Below, piece after piece: positions 1 to 6,536 of a stretch of 9,025 nt of DNA. This stretch comes from an uncultured Planctomycetaceae bacterium. GTDB lineage: Bacteria; Planctomycetota; Planctomycetia; Planctomycetales; Planctomycetaceae. The number at the start of each line of letters is the position of its first letter. The stretch's first letter is position 1. The notes beneath the pieces are model-generated. The model was given only the letters and a program-made list of their open reading frames with translations. It searched no databases and had not been told where the DNA came from. Location: the NCBI GenBank assembly GCA_903898975.1, contig CAIUHT010001394.1, positions 1-9,025 on the forward strand. The letters run 5' to 3'. The translations under genes were made by a program, and so were the position numbers.

Positions 1-969
1 CGCAAGGCGGCCTGCGCTTCGACCGGGAACACCAGCGCGTCGCTCGCCATTTATGGCGGCACCACCGGGCTGTTTGGCGTGGTGGTGTTCGTGGGCAGCG
101 GGAAGATCAGTTACGGCAAACTCTCGCAGGCGCTCGACTACGGGGCGCAGACTGTGCAGATCGCGGGCGATTTTGACGACGCCATGCGGCAGGTCCAGGC
201 GGTCTGCCAGCGGGCGGGCATTTACCTGTGCAACAGCCTCAACCCGTTCCGGCTCGAGGGGCAGAAGACCATTGTCTACCGTGTGCTCGAATCGCTGGGC
301 TGGAATGTGCCCGACTGGATTGTCGTGCCCGGCGGAAACCTGGGAAATTCGAGCGCGTTTGGTAAAGCGCTGCTGGAACTGAAGGAACTGGGGCTGATCG
401 ACCGGCTCCCCCGGCTGGCCATCATCAACGCCGGTGGAGCCGACACGCTGTATCAGCTTTACCAGCACCGCGGGCTGCGATGGAACGGGGGGCACGTCGA
501 TCGCAGCCTGATCGCCGACCATTACGCCACGCTCGACCGGACGGGCCAGCGGGCGCACACACTGGCGACGGCGATTCAGATCAGCCGGCCGGTCAACCTG
601 GTGAAAGCCCTGCGGGCCCTCGACGCCTGCGACGGGGTGGTGCGGTCGGTCAGCGACCAGGAGATTCTCGACGCCAAGGCCCAGGTGGGGCGGGGTGGGT
701 TCGGGTGCGAACCGGCCAGTGCGGCCAGTGTCGCCGGGGCCCGGCTGTTGCGCCGGGAAGGGGTGATTGCCCCCAGCGATCGGGTGGTCTGCATCCTCAC
801 GGCTCATCAGCTCAAGGACCCGACCGCGACGGTCGCATATCACTCGGGAGTGGGGCGGGAAGAACTCGAGCGGCACGACGTGCGCGAACACCCGTTCGCC
901 AACCAGCCTGTGGCTGCCGCGAACGATCTGGAGCAGATCCTGGCAGTGGTGGCGGGGCCGAGGGGCTGA
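1..969 (+). CDS. thrC: Threonine synthase, 3' part (5' end outside window)
   Basis: Threonine synthase is a PLP enzyme that converts O-phospho-L-homoserine to L-threonine and phosphate in the cytosol. The frame is open from base 1 to the TGA at 967-969 and gives 322 visible residues. They begin with the family signature ACASTGNTSASLAIYGG (residues 3-20), continue with GSGKISYGKLSQALDYGA, and carry the PLP-phosphate-binding loop PGGNLGNSSA (residues 110-119). The later INAGGAD and GFGCEPASAAS (about residue 238) segments also fit the fold-type II PLP family. The PLP-binding lysine lies upstream of the window, so roughly the first 75-130 residues are missing. The ORF has no internal defects. 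The next gene on the strand is 754 bases away, so nothing suggests an operon downstream. The identification is from remembered family motifs. Confidence 0.95.
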   Translation, partial: RKAACASTGNTSASLAIYGGTTGLFGVVVFVGSGKISYGKLSQALDYGAQTVQIAGDFDDAMRQVQAVCQRAGIYLCNSLNPFRLEGQKTIVYRVLESLGWNVPDWIVVPGGNLGNSSAFGKALLELKELGLIDRLPRLAIINAGGADTLYQLYQHRGLRWNGGHVDRSLIADHYATLDRTGQRAHTLATAIQISRPVNLVKALRALDACDGVVRSVSDQEILDAKAQVGRGGFGCEPASAASVAGARLLRREGVIAPSDRVVCILTAHQLKDPTATVAYHSGVGREELERHDVREHPFANQPVAAANDLEQILAVVAGPRG

Positions 970-1057
970 GGAAAGGGGGGTGGGTGACCGGTTTCCGAGG
1001 CTGTTTTTGGCGTTTGGACTTTTCCGGCTTGGGGGGGTGTGATTAGAATCTCGCTCT

Positions 1058-1092
1058 GCAATGGCAAACCGGGGAGACGTTGTCTCCATTGC
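1058..1092 (+). other. Hairpin in the thrC/EF-G intergenic region
   Basis: GGAGAC (1073-1078) pairs perfectly with GTCTCC (1082-1087) around a GTT loop. The helix can continue as GCAAT (1058-1062) with ATTGC (1088-1092) across a 10-nt bulge. No T-run follows, so it is unlikely to be an intrinsic terminator for thrC. It lies just after an AT-richer spot (GATTAGAATC, 1041-1050). Its role is unknown; it may be an RNA or operator element. Confidence 0.4.
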
Positions 1093-1212
1093 CAGCGCAG
1101 GGCGGGCTCGAGTTGGCGACGGAAGTTGACTCAACCTGGCAGCTCTTGCCTGAAGGAACTGGCTGGCCGTAAAGCGTTGCAAGACAGTCTCTTCAACCAA
1201 AACATCCGACTC

Positions 1213-1239
1213 AACAACTGGCCGGAGCGGTCAGTTGTT
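1213..1239 (+). other. 11-bp stem with 5-nt loop, possible structured RNA
   Basis: The arm AACAACTGGCC (1213-1223) pairs with GGTCAGTTGTT (1229-1239) around the loop GGAGC. All 11 positions pair, one of them a G-U (1221 with 1231). A GU pair is tolerated in RNA but not in a DNA palindrome, so this leans toward an RNA hairpin on the plus strand. No T-tract follows. No known RNA family is recognised. Confidence 0.45.
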
Positions 1240-1548
1240 CGGTGCGGGCCGATGATTACGGTGTCTCCCGCGGGTTGCGGCTGTGGGCCACCTGAGGTGA
1301 CTTGGAACTGGTGGGGCGACTTGTCACGGCTGCAAGTTCGAGTGGGGTGTCCGGCTTCGTCGCCTGTATTCCAAACGGGTGCGTGGCCTGACTGATCGAT
1401 CTGCAGGCAGCCAGTTTCTGGGACTGGTCGACTCTCCCGACGGTGTCCCTCTCTTCTCCAGCCGGTTTTCCCGCAGCGACCACTGGGTTCGCGGTGTTGA
1501 CTGGCGAAGGGGTTGGAGCGGGGTGGGTCGAACGGGTGGCGCGTCAGA

Positions 1549-1602
1549 CTGCTGGTGAGGCCGCCTGCTGGTGAGGCAGACTGCTGGTGAGGCAGCCTGC
1601 TG
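1549..1602. repeat. 16-bp tandem repeat, three full copies plus a partial fourth
   Basis: Copies start at 1549, 1565 and 1581, each CTGCTGGTGAGGC followed by a variable CGC, AGA or AGC. A truncated copy (CTGCTG) starts at 1597. The first 13 bases are identical in the three full copies. The 14-mer GGTGAGGCAGACTG inside the array (1570-1583) recurs exactly at 7853-7866, upstream of mfd. The period of 16 is not a multiple of three, which argues against a coding repeat. Confidence 0.8.
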
Positions 1603-1723
1603 ACTGGATCTGCATTTTGAGTGGTGTGTGTGCTTTTTCGTCGGGCGCGGGCCGTTGGGGAAGTGTCCCCAGGCGGATCTCCCGGGCGGGCGATTCCTCT
1701 TACATTGGGTGTGTCTGGCTGTC

Positions 1724-3862
1724 ATGAAAGAATTGGCGAAACTGCGGAACATCGGGATCTCGGCCCACATCGATTCGGGCAAGACCACGCTGACCGAGCG
1801 GATCCTGTTCTATTCAGGACGGATTCACCGCATGAACGAAGTGAAGGGGGATGGCGACGGCGCGGTGATGGACCACATGGAGCTCGAAAAAGAGCGGGGC
1901 ATCACCATCACCTCGGCGTGTACCCGCGTCGCCTGGGAAGACCACCCCATCAATATCATCGACACCCCTGGGCACGTGGACTTCACCGTCGAAGTCGAAC
2001 GTTCGCTCCGCGTGCTCGACGGCGCCATCCTGGTGCTGTGCTCGGTCGGTGGGGTGCAGAGCCAGTCGCTGACGGTCGACCGCCAGATGAAGCGGTACCA
2101 GATTCCCCGCATCGCGTTCATCAACAAGATGGACCGGATTGGGGCCAACCCCAAGAAGGTGATCCAGCAGATCAAGGAGAAGCTGGGGGTCACCCCGCTG
2201 CCGCTGCAGATCCCGATGGGCGCCGAATCGCGGTTCCAGGGAGTCGTTGACCTGCTCCGCATGCAGGCGATCTTCTACGACGGCGAAAAGGGCGAGAAGA
2301 TCCGCCACGAGCCGATTCCCGAAGACTACATCGACGAGGCGAAAGAGGCCCGGGCGGCAATGCTCGAGACCCTCTCGCTCTACAGCGACGAGCTGATGGA
2401 GGCGCTGCTGGAAGAGCGGGAATTGCCGGTCGAAGACCTGGTCCGCCTCATTCGGCAGGCGACCATTGCCCAGCACCTGACGCCCGTCATGATGGGCTCG
2501 GCATACAAGAACAAGGGTGTCCAGACGCTGCTCGACGCGATCGTCGCCTTCCTCCCCAGCCCGCTCGATCGGCAGGTCTTCGCGACTGATCTTGAAGCGG
2601 CCCCGGTGGTTCCCGAAGGAGCCCCCGAGGGGGCGCGGGCCGAGCCCGTCAAGATTCGCCTGCAGCCCGAGCCGACGAAGCCGCTGGTCTTCATGGCGTT
2701 CAAGATTGTCGAAGAGTCGTTCGGGCAGATCACCTACATCCGGATTTACCAGGGGAAGTTCTCGAAGGGAGATACGGTTCGCAATACCCGTACCAACCAG
2801 AACACCCGCGTCGGTCGCCTGCTGCGGATGCACGCCGACCAGAAGGAAGATCTGGACTCCGCCGAGGCGGGCGACATTGTGGCCGCCGTGGGGCTGAACT
2901 GTGCTTCGGGTGACACGTTCTGCGGCCAGGGAGCCATGGTGGCCCTCGAAAGCATCTACGTCCCCGAGGCGGTGATCAAGCTGTCGATCGCCCCGGTGAA
3001 GCGGGATGGTGCCGACAAGATGGCGAAGGCGCTCGAGCGATTCCGCCGGGAAGACCCGACGTTCCGCGTGAGCACCGACGAAGAGTCGGGACAGACGCTG
3101 ATCGCCGGGATGGGTCAGCTGCATCTCGAGATCTACGTCGAGCGCATCAAGCGGGAATACAAGGTGGAATGCGAAGTCGGCCCCCCCCGGGTCGCCTACC
3201 GCGAGGCTCCCACCAAGGAGACCCCGTACAACTACAAGCACAAGAAGCAGACCGGTGGTTCGGGGCAATATGCCCACGTGGTGGGGAAACTGGTTCCCCT
3301 CCCCGAAGACTCGCCGACTCCCTACGTCTTCGAAAACGCCGTCTTCGGTGGTCGTATTCCCAAGGAGTATATCGCCCCCGTCGACAAGGGCTTCCAGCGG
3401 GCCCTGGTGAAGGGCCCCCTGTGCGAGTGCGAAGTGGTGGGTGTGCAGGCCATCCTGGAAGATGGCAGCTACCACGACGTTGACTCGTCGGAAATGGCGT
3501 TTCAGATCTGCGGCTTTGACTGCATGCGGGAAACGCTCCGCAAGGCGGGAATGGTGCTGCTCGAACCGATCATGAACCTCGAAGTCGAGGCTCCGTCGGA
3601 GTTCCAGGGTTCCATCACCGGTCACCTCGCCAGCAAGCGGGGCATGATCACCTCGAGCGAGACCATGGGTGCGTCGGTCGTGCTGAGAGCCGAAGTTCCC
3701 CTCGCCACTATGTTCGACTATGCCAACGAACTCCGGTCGATGACCCAGGGCAAGGGGGGCTTCACCATGGAGTTCAACCGCTACAAGCAGGTTCCGAAGT
3801 CGATCCAGGACGAACTTGTGGAAAAACGCCGCAAGGAAATCGAGGAAGAAAAGAAGAAGTGA
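1724..3862 (+). CDS. fusA: Elongation factor G, mitochondrial EF-G1-like (spdEFG1 type)
   Basis: This translational GTPase moves tRNAs and mRNA through the ribosome after peptide bond formation. The 712-residue product has the full EF-G layout: a GTPase domain with G1 AHIDSGKT (residues 14-21), the switch I segment RGITITS (58-64), G3 DTPGH (80-84), G4 NKMD (134-137) and G5 GSAYKN (258-263), then domains II to V. The segment RLLRMHADQKEDLDSAEAGD marks domain II, and GQLHLEIYVERIKREYKVE lies in the domain III region. The G1 serine in AHIDSGKTT, the KGDGDGAVMD stretch before the switch and VLCSVGGVQSQSLTVDRQMKRY resemble mitochondrial EF-G1 more than E. coli FusA (AHIDAGKTT). I chose the ATG at 1724 because MKELAKLRNIGISAH is the usual EF-G N-terminus. 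The 32 residues from an upstream in-frame start at 1628 look non-coding. There is no Shine-Dalgarno sequence. The C-terminus ends in a charged KRRKEIEEEKKK tail. Confidence 0.96.
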   Translation: MKELAKLRNIGISAHIDSGKTTLTERILFYSGRIHRMNEVKGDGDGAVMDHMELEKERGITITSACTRVAWEDHPINIIDTPGHVDFTVEVERSLRVLDGAILVLCSVGGVQSQSLTVDRQMKRYQIPRIAFINKMDRIGANPKKVIQQIKEKLGVTPLPLQIPMGAESRFQGVVDLLRMQAIFYDGEKGEKIRHEPIPEDYIDEAKEARAAMLETLSLYSDELMEALLEERELPVEDLVRLIRQATIAQHLTPVMMGSAYKNKGVQTLLDAIVAFLPSPLDRQVFATDLEAAPVVPEGAPEGARAEPVKIRLQPEPTKPLVFMAFKIVEESFGQITYIRIYQGKFSKGDTVRNTRTNQNTRVGRLLRMHADQKEDLDSAEAGDIVAAVGLNCASGDTFCGQGAMVALESIYVPEAVIKLSIAPVKRDGADKMAKALERFRREDPTFRVSTDEESGQTLIAGMGQLHLEIYVERIKREYKVECEVGPPRVAYREAPTKETPYNYKHKKQTGGSGQYAHVVGKLVPLPEDSPTPYVFENAVFGGRIPKEYIAPVDKGFQRALVKGPLCECEVVGVQAILEDGSYHDVDSSEMAFQICGFDCMRETLRKAGMVLLEPIMNLEVEAPSEFQGSITGHLASKRGMITSSETMGASVVLRAEVPLATMFDYANELRSMTQGKGGFTMEFNRYKQVPKSIQDELVEKRRKEIEEEKKK

Positions 3863-3893
3863 CCGCGCAGGTCGCCTGACCAGACGCCCTACC

Positions 3894-3931
3894 CCGGGGC
3901 GGGGAGCCTCTCCCCGCCCCGGTTGCGTTTT
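3894..3931 (+). terminator. Strong intrinsic terminator after EF-G
   Basis: A perfect 13-bp stem (CCGGGGCGGGGAG, 3894-3906, with CTCCCCGCCCCGG, 3910-3922) closes on a CCT loop. TTGCGTTTT (3923-3931) follows. It sits 32 bases after the EF-G stop, with the next gene 106 bases further on. This is a textbook Rho-independent terminator and separates EF-G from the C1 cluster. Confidence 0.85.
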
Positions 3932-4036
3932 GTACCCCCCACCCGGCCACTGTTCTGCCCCCAGTGCCCCGGCGTTACGGTCCTGGTGCCACCGTCTTAA
4001 CTGCACCACGCTGCCCCCCTTTCGAGACTCCCCACC

Positions 4037-4420
4037 ATGGCTCGACGCTACCTGATGAATGCCGCCCGCTCGACCAAGCAGGGGCAGCAGATCAACGTGG
4101 GCAAAGACACCCCCGAGTACCAGGCGCTGGTCACCACCATCGTCATGCACCCCGACGACATGCGCGAGGCGGGCATCGAGTCGGGGATGGCGGTTCGGGT
4201 GGTCGCCGACAATGGCGAGGGAATCTTCTACTGCAAGGATGGCAAGATCCCCCAGGGGATGGTCTTTGTGAACTACGGCCCCCCCACTTGCCGACTGATG
4301 GGATATGTCACCGACGGGACCGGGATGCCCCAGTCCAAGGGGTGGGAGGTCGAGGTGTTTCCCGCCCCCGGCCAAGTCCCCCCGCTGGTCGGTCCCGATT
4401 CCGTCAAGCCGCAGTACTGA
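4037..4420 (+). CDS. fmdD: Formylmethanofuran dehydrogenase subunit D (molybdopterin-dinucleotide-binding)
   Basis: In archaeal formylmethanofuran dehydrogenases, subunit D (FwdD/FmdD) is the small beta-barrel that completes binding of the W/Mo bis-pterin cofactor of the catalytic B subunit. The 127-residue product matches that family in length and pattern. It starts with an N-terminal strand followed by STKQGQQINVGKDTPEY (residues 12-28), and has the MHPDDMREAGIESGMAVRVVA core (about 42-62). Next come the turn IPQGMVFVNYGPPTCRLMG and the C-terminal TDGTGMPQSKGWEVEV (about 96-111), comparable to the TGMP-x-KG end of archaeal FwdD. The ATG lies in CCCACCATGGC with no Shine-Dalgarno; the next gene has a similar CACACCATGGC start. 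Its presence near fmdB implies a metal-loaded enzyme, since the metal-free Methylobacterium Fhc complex has no such subunit. Only a weak promoter-like pair (TTACGG, TTAACT around 3975-4002) is visible upstream. Confidence 0.9.
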   Translation: MARRYLMNAARSTKQGQQINVGKDTPEYQALVTTIVMHPDDMREAGIESGMAVRVVADNGEGIFYCKDGKIPQGMVFVNYGPPTCRLMGYVTDGTGMPQSKGWEVEVFPAPGQVPPLVGPDSVKPQY

Positions 4421-4533
4421 ACAGAAACACCCCTGCCAGCTGCCCCCGCCCCCGTTCATTTCACCTGTCCCTCACAGGGTCGCCCCGAACCACGTTCCCG
4501 CTCTCTGGAATCCCGCCAGAATCCCTTGCCAGA

Positions 4534-4554
4534 CCCGCAGTCTTGTGGGATTTT
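4534..4554 (+). terminator. Weak hairpin plus short T-run between fmdD and the small ORF
   Basis: CCCGCA (4534-4539) pairs with TGTGGG (4544-4549), including one G-U, around a GTCT loop; ATTTT follows. It could attenuate transcription after fmdD. The same bases also contain TTGCCA (4526-4531), 17 nt, then GATTTT (4549-4554), a possible promoter for the small ORF and fmdB. The two readings cannot be separated from sequence alone. Confidence 0.25.
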
Positions 4555-4632
4555 GAAAGCTGGGATTCGCCCCGGCCTGACCGGTCGGCCGGCCCCAACC
4601 TTCCGTTCCTCCACAGTCAGTCACCGCACACC

Positions 4633-4809
4633 ATGGCCGATTCACTTCCGACTTCCCCCGGGGCGGGCTCTCCGGCTCCCCTGGGTGCCGAAGCGCAGCA
4701 GCCCCCCATTCCCCAGCATCAGCCTGCCGACGCGTGGCAGCGCGTGGGCGACAACCGCTACATGCCTCGCCGGATCAAGGGGAGCCTGCTGGGCCGGGAA
4801 CTGGGTTGA
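4633..4809 (+). CDS. Unrecognised 58-residue protein between fmdD and fmdB
   Basis: I do not recognise this ORF. It runs from ATG 4633 to TGA 4807-4809. The first half (residues 1-33) is low-complexity and rich in Pro, Ala and Gln. The last 17 residues or so are basic and look ordered: RYMPRRIKGSLLGRELG, preceded by a DAWQRVGDN segment. There is no signal peptide, membrane segment or cysteine. The start context CACACCATGGCC resembles the fmdD start CCCACCATGGCT. The position, 212 bases after fmdD and 134 before fmdB on the same strand, suggests a small accessory or regulatory partner of the C1 enzyme, but that is inference. The frame is open far upstream, so the start is not certain. It may also be spurious in this GC-rich genome. 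Confidence 0.5.
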   Translation: MADSLPTSPGAGSPAPLGAEAQQPPIPQHQPADAWQRVGDNRYMPRRIKGSLLGRELG

Positions 4810-4823
4810 ATGTTCCTCGTGCC

Positions 4824-4836
4824 GTCCGGTCCGGAC
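4824..4836. repeat. Short perfect palindrome upstream of fmdB
   Basis: GTCCGG (4824-4829) and CCGGAC (4831-4836) form an inverted repeat around a single T. It lies between the small ORF and fmdB. It could be an operator half-site pair, but a 6-bp GC palindrome is not rare at this composition. Confidence 0.25.
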
Positions 4837-4943
4837 GCCCAGCAAAAACTCTTCTTCTAGCTCAACTCGCTCCTGTTCGTTTCGCCCCCGCCGGCCGCGT
4901 CGCCTGGGCGAAGCGCACTCTGTCCCCCGCCTGATCGGGCCCC

Positions 4944-6302
4944 ATGATCCGCACTGCTCCCGCCAGCCAGGACGGTCTGACGATTGTCCCGCACGCCACC
5001 TGCACCTTCTGCGGGTGCGTGTGCGACGACATCGAACTGCACGCCCAGGGTGACCGCATTGTGCGGGCCAAGTCGGCCTGCAGCCTCGGGGAGTCGTGGT
5101 TCAAGTACCACACCGCCGAACGAAATTACCCCGACGCTCTCATCGATGGGCAGCCGGCCACCGTCGATGCCGCGGTCGAACGGGCCGCCGAGTATCTCCA
5201 TGCGGCCCACATGCCCCTCATCTACGGGCTCAGCAACGTCACCTGCGAAGCCCAGCGGGGCGCGGTCTCGCTTGCCGAACTGATCGGGGCGGTCATCGAC
5301 AGCCACACCTCGCTCTGACACGGTCCGACAGAAATCGCCGCCCAGTTGGGTGGCAAGGTCTCGGCAACGCTCGGGGAAATCAAGAACCGGGCCGATTTCA
5401 TCATGTACTGGGGGGGGAACCCGGCTGAGTGCCACCCCCGGCACTTCACCCGCTACACGCTCATTCCCAAGGGCAAATTCCTCCCCAACGGGCGGAAGGA
5501 CCGCACCATGGTGCTGGTCGACATCCGCGAAACCGCCAGTGCGCGTGCCGCCGACCAGTTCCTGCAGATCCGCCCGGGCAAAGACTTCGAACTGATCACC
5601 GCCCTCCGCGCCGTCGTCAAGGGACTCCCCGTCGATGATGCCCTGGTCGCCCAGACCGGCATCACCACCGAGACCCTGCATGACCTCGCCCGCCAGATGA
5701 AGCAGTGCCGGTTCGGGGTAATCTTCTTCGGCATGGGTCTCTCGATGACCCGCGGCAAGCACATGAACTCGGCCGCCATTCTCACGCTGGCAACCGAACT
5801 GAACGCGTTCACCAAGTTCGTCACGCTGCCCATGCGTGGCCACGGGAATGTGACCGGTTCCGACATGGTGATGCGGTGGAACACTGGCTACCCGTTCGGC
5901 GTGAACCTGAGCCGGGGTTACCCCCGGTTCAACCCCGGCGAGTATTCGACCATCGACCTGCTGGTGCGTGGCGACACCGATGCCACCCTCGTGCTGGGTG
6001 CCGACCCCGGGGCCACCATGCCCCAGCCGGCCATTGAGCACCTGGCCCGCACCCCCACCATCGTGCTCGACCCGAAGGTCACGCACACCAGCAAGCTGGC
6101 CCGCGTGCATATCACCACGGCAGCGACCGGTGTGAGTGCCCCGGGAACCGTGTATCGCATGGACGAAGTTCCCATGCCGCTCCGCCCGGCCCTGAAGTCG
6201 CCCTACCCGACTGACGAAGAGGTTGTTCTCAAGATCATCGAAGCGGTCAATCGGAAGGCGCCTTTCGCCCCCCGGGCCGAATCGATGATGCGCACGGTCT
6301 GA
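4944..6302 (+). CDS. fmdB: Selenocysteine-containing formylmethanofuran dehydrogenase subunit B (TGA 5316-5318 read as Sec)
   Basis: Subunit B is the catalytic molybdopterin-type subunit that interconverts CO2 and formate in the formylmethanofuran dehydrogenase complex. Two ORF pieces, 4944-5318 and the stretch after the TGA to 6302, are in one frame and join into a 452-residue protein close to the archaeal length (about 430). The N-terminus has a [4Fe-4S] motif, CTFCGCVCDD, with cysteines at 20, 23 and 27, and a fourth at 46. Residue 125 is the TGA, followed by His126-Gly-Pro. In archaeal FwdB this is the Cys118-His119 pair whose Cys (Sec in some species) ligates the W/Mo. The later PMRGHGNVTGSD (R298 probably equals the catalytic Arg288), WNTGYPFGVNLSRGYPRFNPGE and GADPGATMPQPAIEHL are family hallmarks. 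An in-frame TGA at 4932 limits the start to ATG 4944. No A or C subunit adjoins; the downstream gene is convergent. A nonsense mutation is the alternative, but would have to hit this exact codon. Confidence 0.92.
5316..5318 (+). other. In-frame TGA, probable selenocysteine codon
   Basis: The codons read S-L-TGA-H-G-P-T. The TGA is codon 125 of fmdB and aligns with the metal-ligand Cys/Sec of archaeal FwdB/FwuB. Good family similarity continues on both sides in the same frame, and there is no other stop within 452 codons. A Cys codon (TGC or TGT) is one base away from TGA. Confidence 0.88.
5325..5364 (+). promoter_or_regulatory. Candidate bacterial SECIS hairpin inside fmdB
   Basis: Just after the TGA, GCCGCCC (5337-5343) pairs with GGGTGGC (5348-5354), seven pairs with one G-U, around the tetraloop AGTT (5344-5347). 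CCGA (5325-5328) can pair with TCGG (5361-5364) as a lower stem across an internal loop. Twenty-five bases separate the TGA from the loop, and the loop has a G in its second position. Both fit the known bacterial SECIS rules (loop about 16-37 nt after UGA, a conserved G in the first two loop bases). The stem is coding sequence too, so folding alone is not proof. Confidence 0.6.
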
Positions 6303-6345
6303 GACCAACCGCCTCCACGGCCGGCCACTCTCGTCCCGCGCACAA

Positions 6346-6369
6346 CTGCGAGCTGTCGCCGGCTCGCGG
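6346..6369. terminator. Hairpin in the convergent fmdB / phosphoesterase gap
   Basis: CTGCGAGC (6346-6353) pairs with GCTCGCGG (6362-6369), eight pairs with one G-U, around an 8-nt loop. A second, bulged hairpin lies at 6417-6444. Neither has a T-run on either strand, so they may be Rho-type or structural 3'-end elements. The rest of 6303-6536 shows nothing else. Confidence 0.3.
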
Positions 6370-6536
6370 GCTGCCTGATAGACGTTCCTTGGGGTGGAAA
6401 AGTTCCCAGTCGAACTCTCCGCGACGATCCCCTGTCGCCGGGAGTGTGAACAGTCTCGATCTGGCTGGCCCCTATGCGACTCGGCTGAAGCGTGGTTGTA
6501 CCCCGAACTGGCTGATGGACCACTGGCCGCGACGGT

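Larger units (their letters stand above)
970..1723. other. Long intergenic region between thrC and EF-G, rich in hairpins
   Basis: I see no convincing protein gene in these 754 bases. The plus frame 1039-1395 and the minus frames across 1256-1788 are open but have low-complexity, Cys/Arg/Trp-rich translations with no recognisable motif. The stretch holds several perfect inverted repeats: 1058-1092, 1125-1135 (GTTGACTCAAC), 1213-1239, 1289-1299 (CACCTGAGGTG) and 1656-1671. It also has a 16-bp tandem repeat at 1549-1602. Its base composition is less GC-rich and less codon-like than the flanking genes. It could be a long EF-G leader, an untranslated structured RNA, or decayed sequence. It does not match the RNase P RNA, tmRNA or SRP RNA signatures that I know. 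Confidence 0.6.

Noticed and set aside
1044..1049. TAGAAT as a -10 promoter element
   Set aside because: Good -10 match, but the nearest -35-like TTGGAC (1014-1019) is 24 bases away, too far, and nothing better is found.
1039..1395. 118-residue plus ORF upstream of EF-G
   Set aside because: Odd composition (many Cys, Trp, Arg), no motif, no start signal, and it overlaps perfect hairpins. More likely non-coding.
1628..1723. N-terminal extension of EF-G by 32 residues
   Set aside because: EF-G begins at a MKELAKLRNIGISAH-type N-terminus; the extension has no family similarity and covers a perfect hairpin (1656-1671).
1814..4459. 881-residue ORF on the minus strand opposite EF-G and fmdD
   Set aside because: It is the antisense shadow of EF-G and fmdD in GC-rich DNA. 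Its translation has no family motif and is rich in His, Arg, Gly and Asp, while the plus strand is unmistakable EF-G.
5316..5318. fmdB as a pseudogene with a nonsense mutation
   Set aside because: The single stop coincides with the known Cys/Sec site, the rest of both halves is undamaged, and a SECIS-like hairpin follows. Not excluded until the Sec machinery is checked.
5346..6302. Independent gene starting at TTG 5346
   Set aside because: It is the same frame as 4944-5318 and lacks the Fe-S motif and the active-site segment. A restart there would give a protein without its catalytic residue.
4857..6308. 483-residue minus-strand ORF opposite fmdB
   Set aside because: Antisense shadow of fmdB; the plus-strand frame has the Fe-S cysteines and family signatures. 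It spans the TGA only because it reads the other strand.
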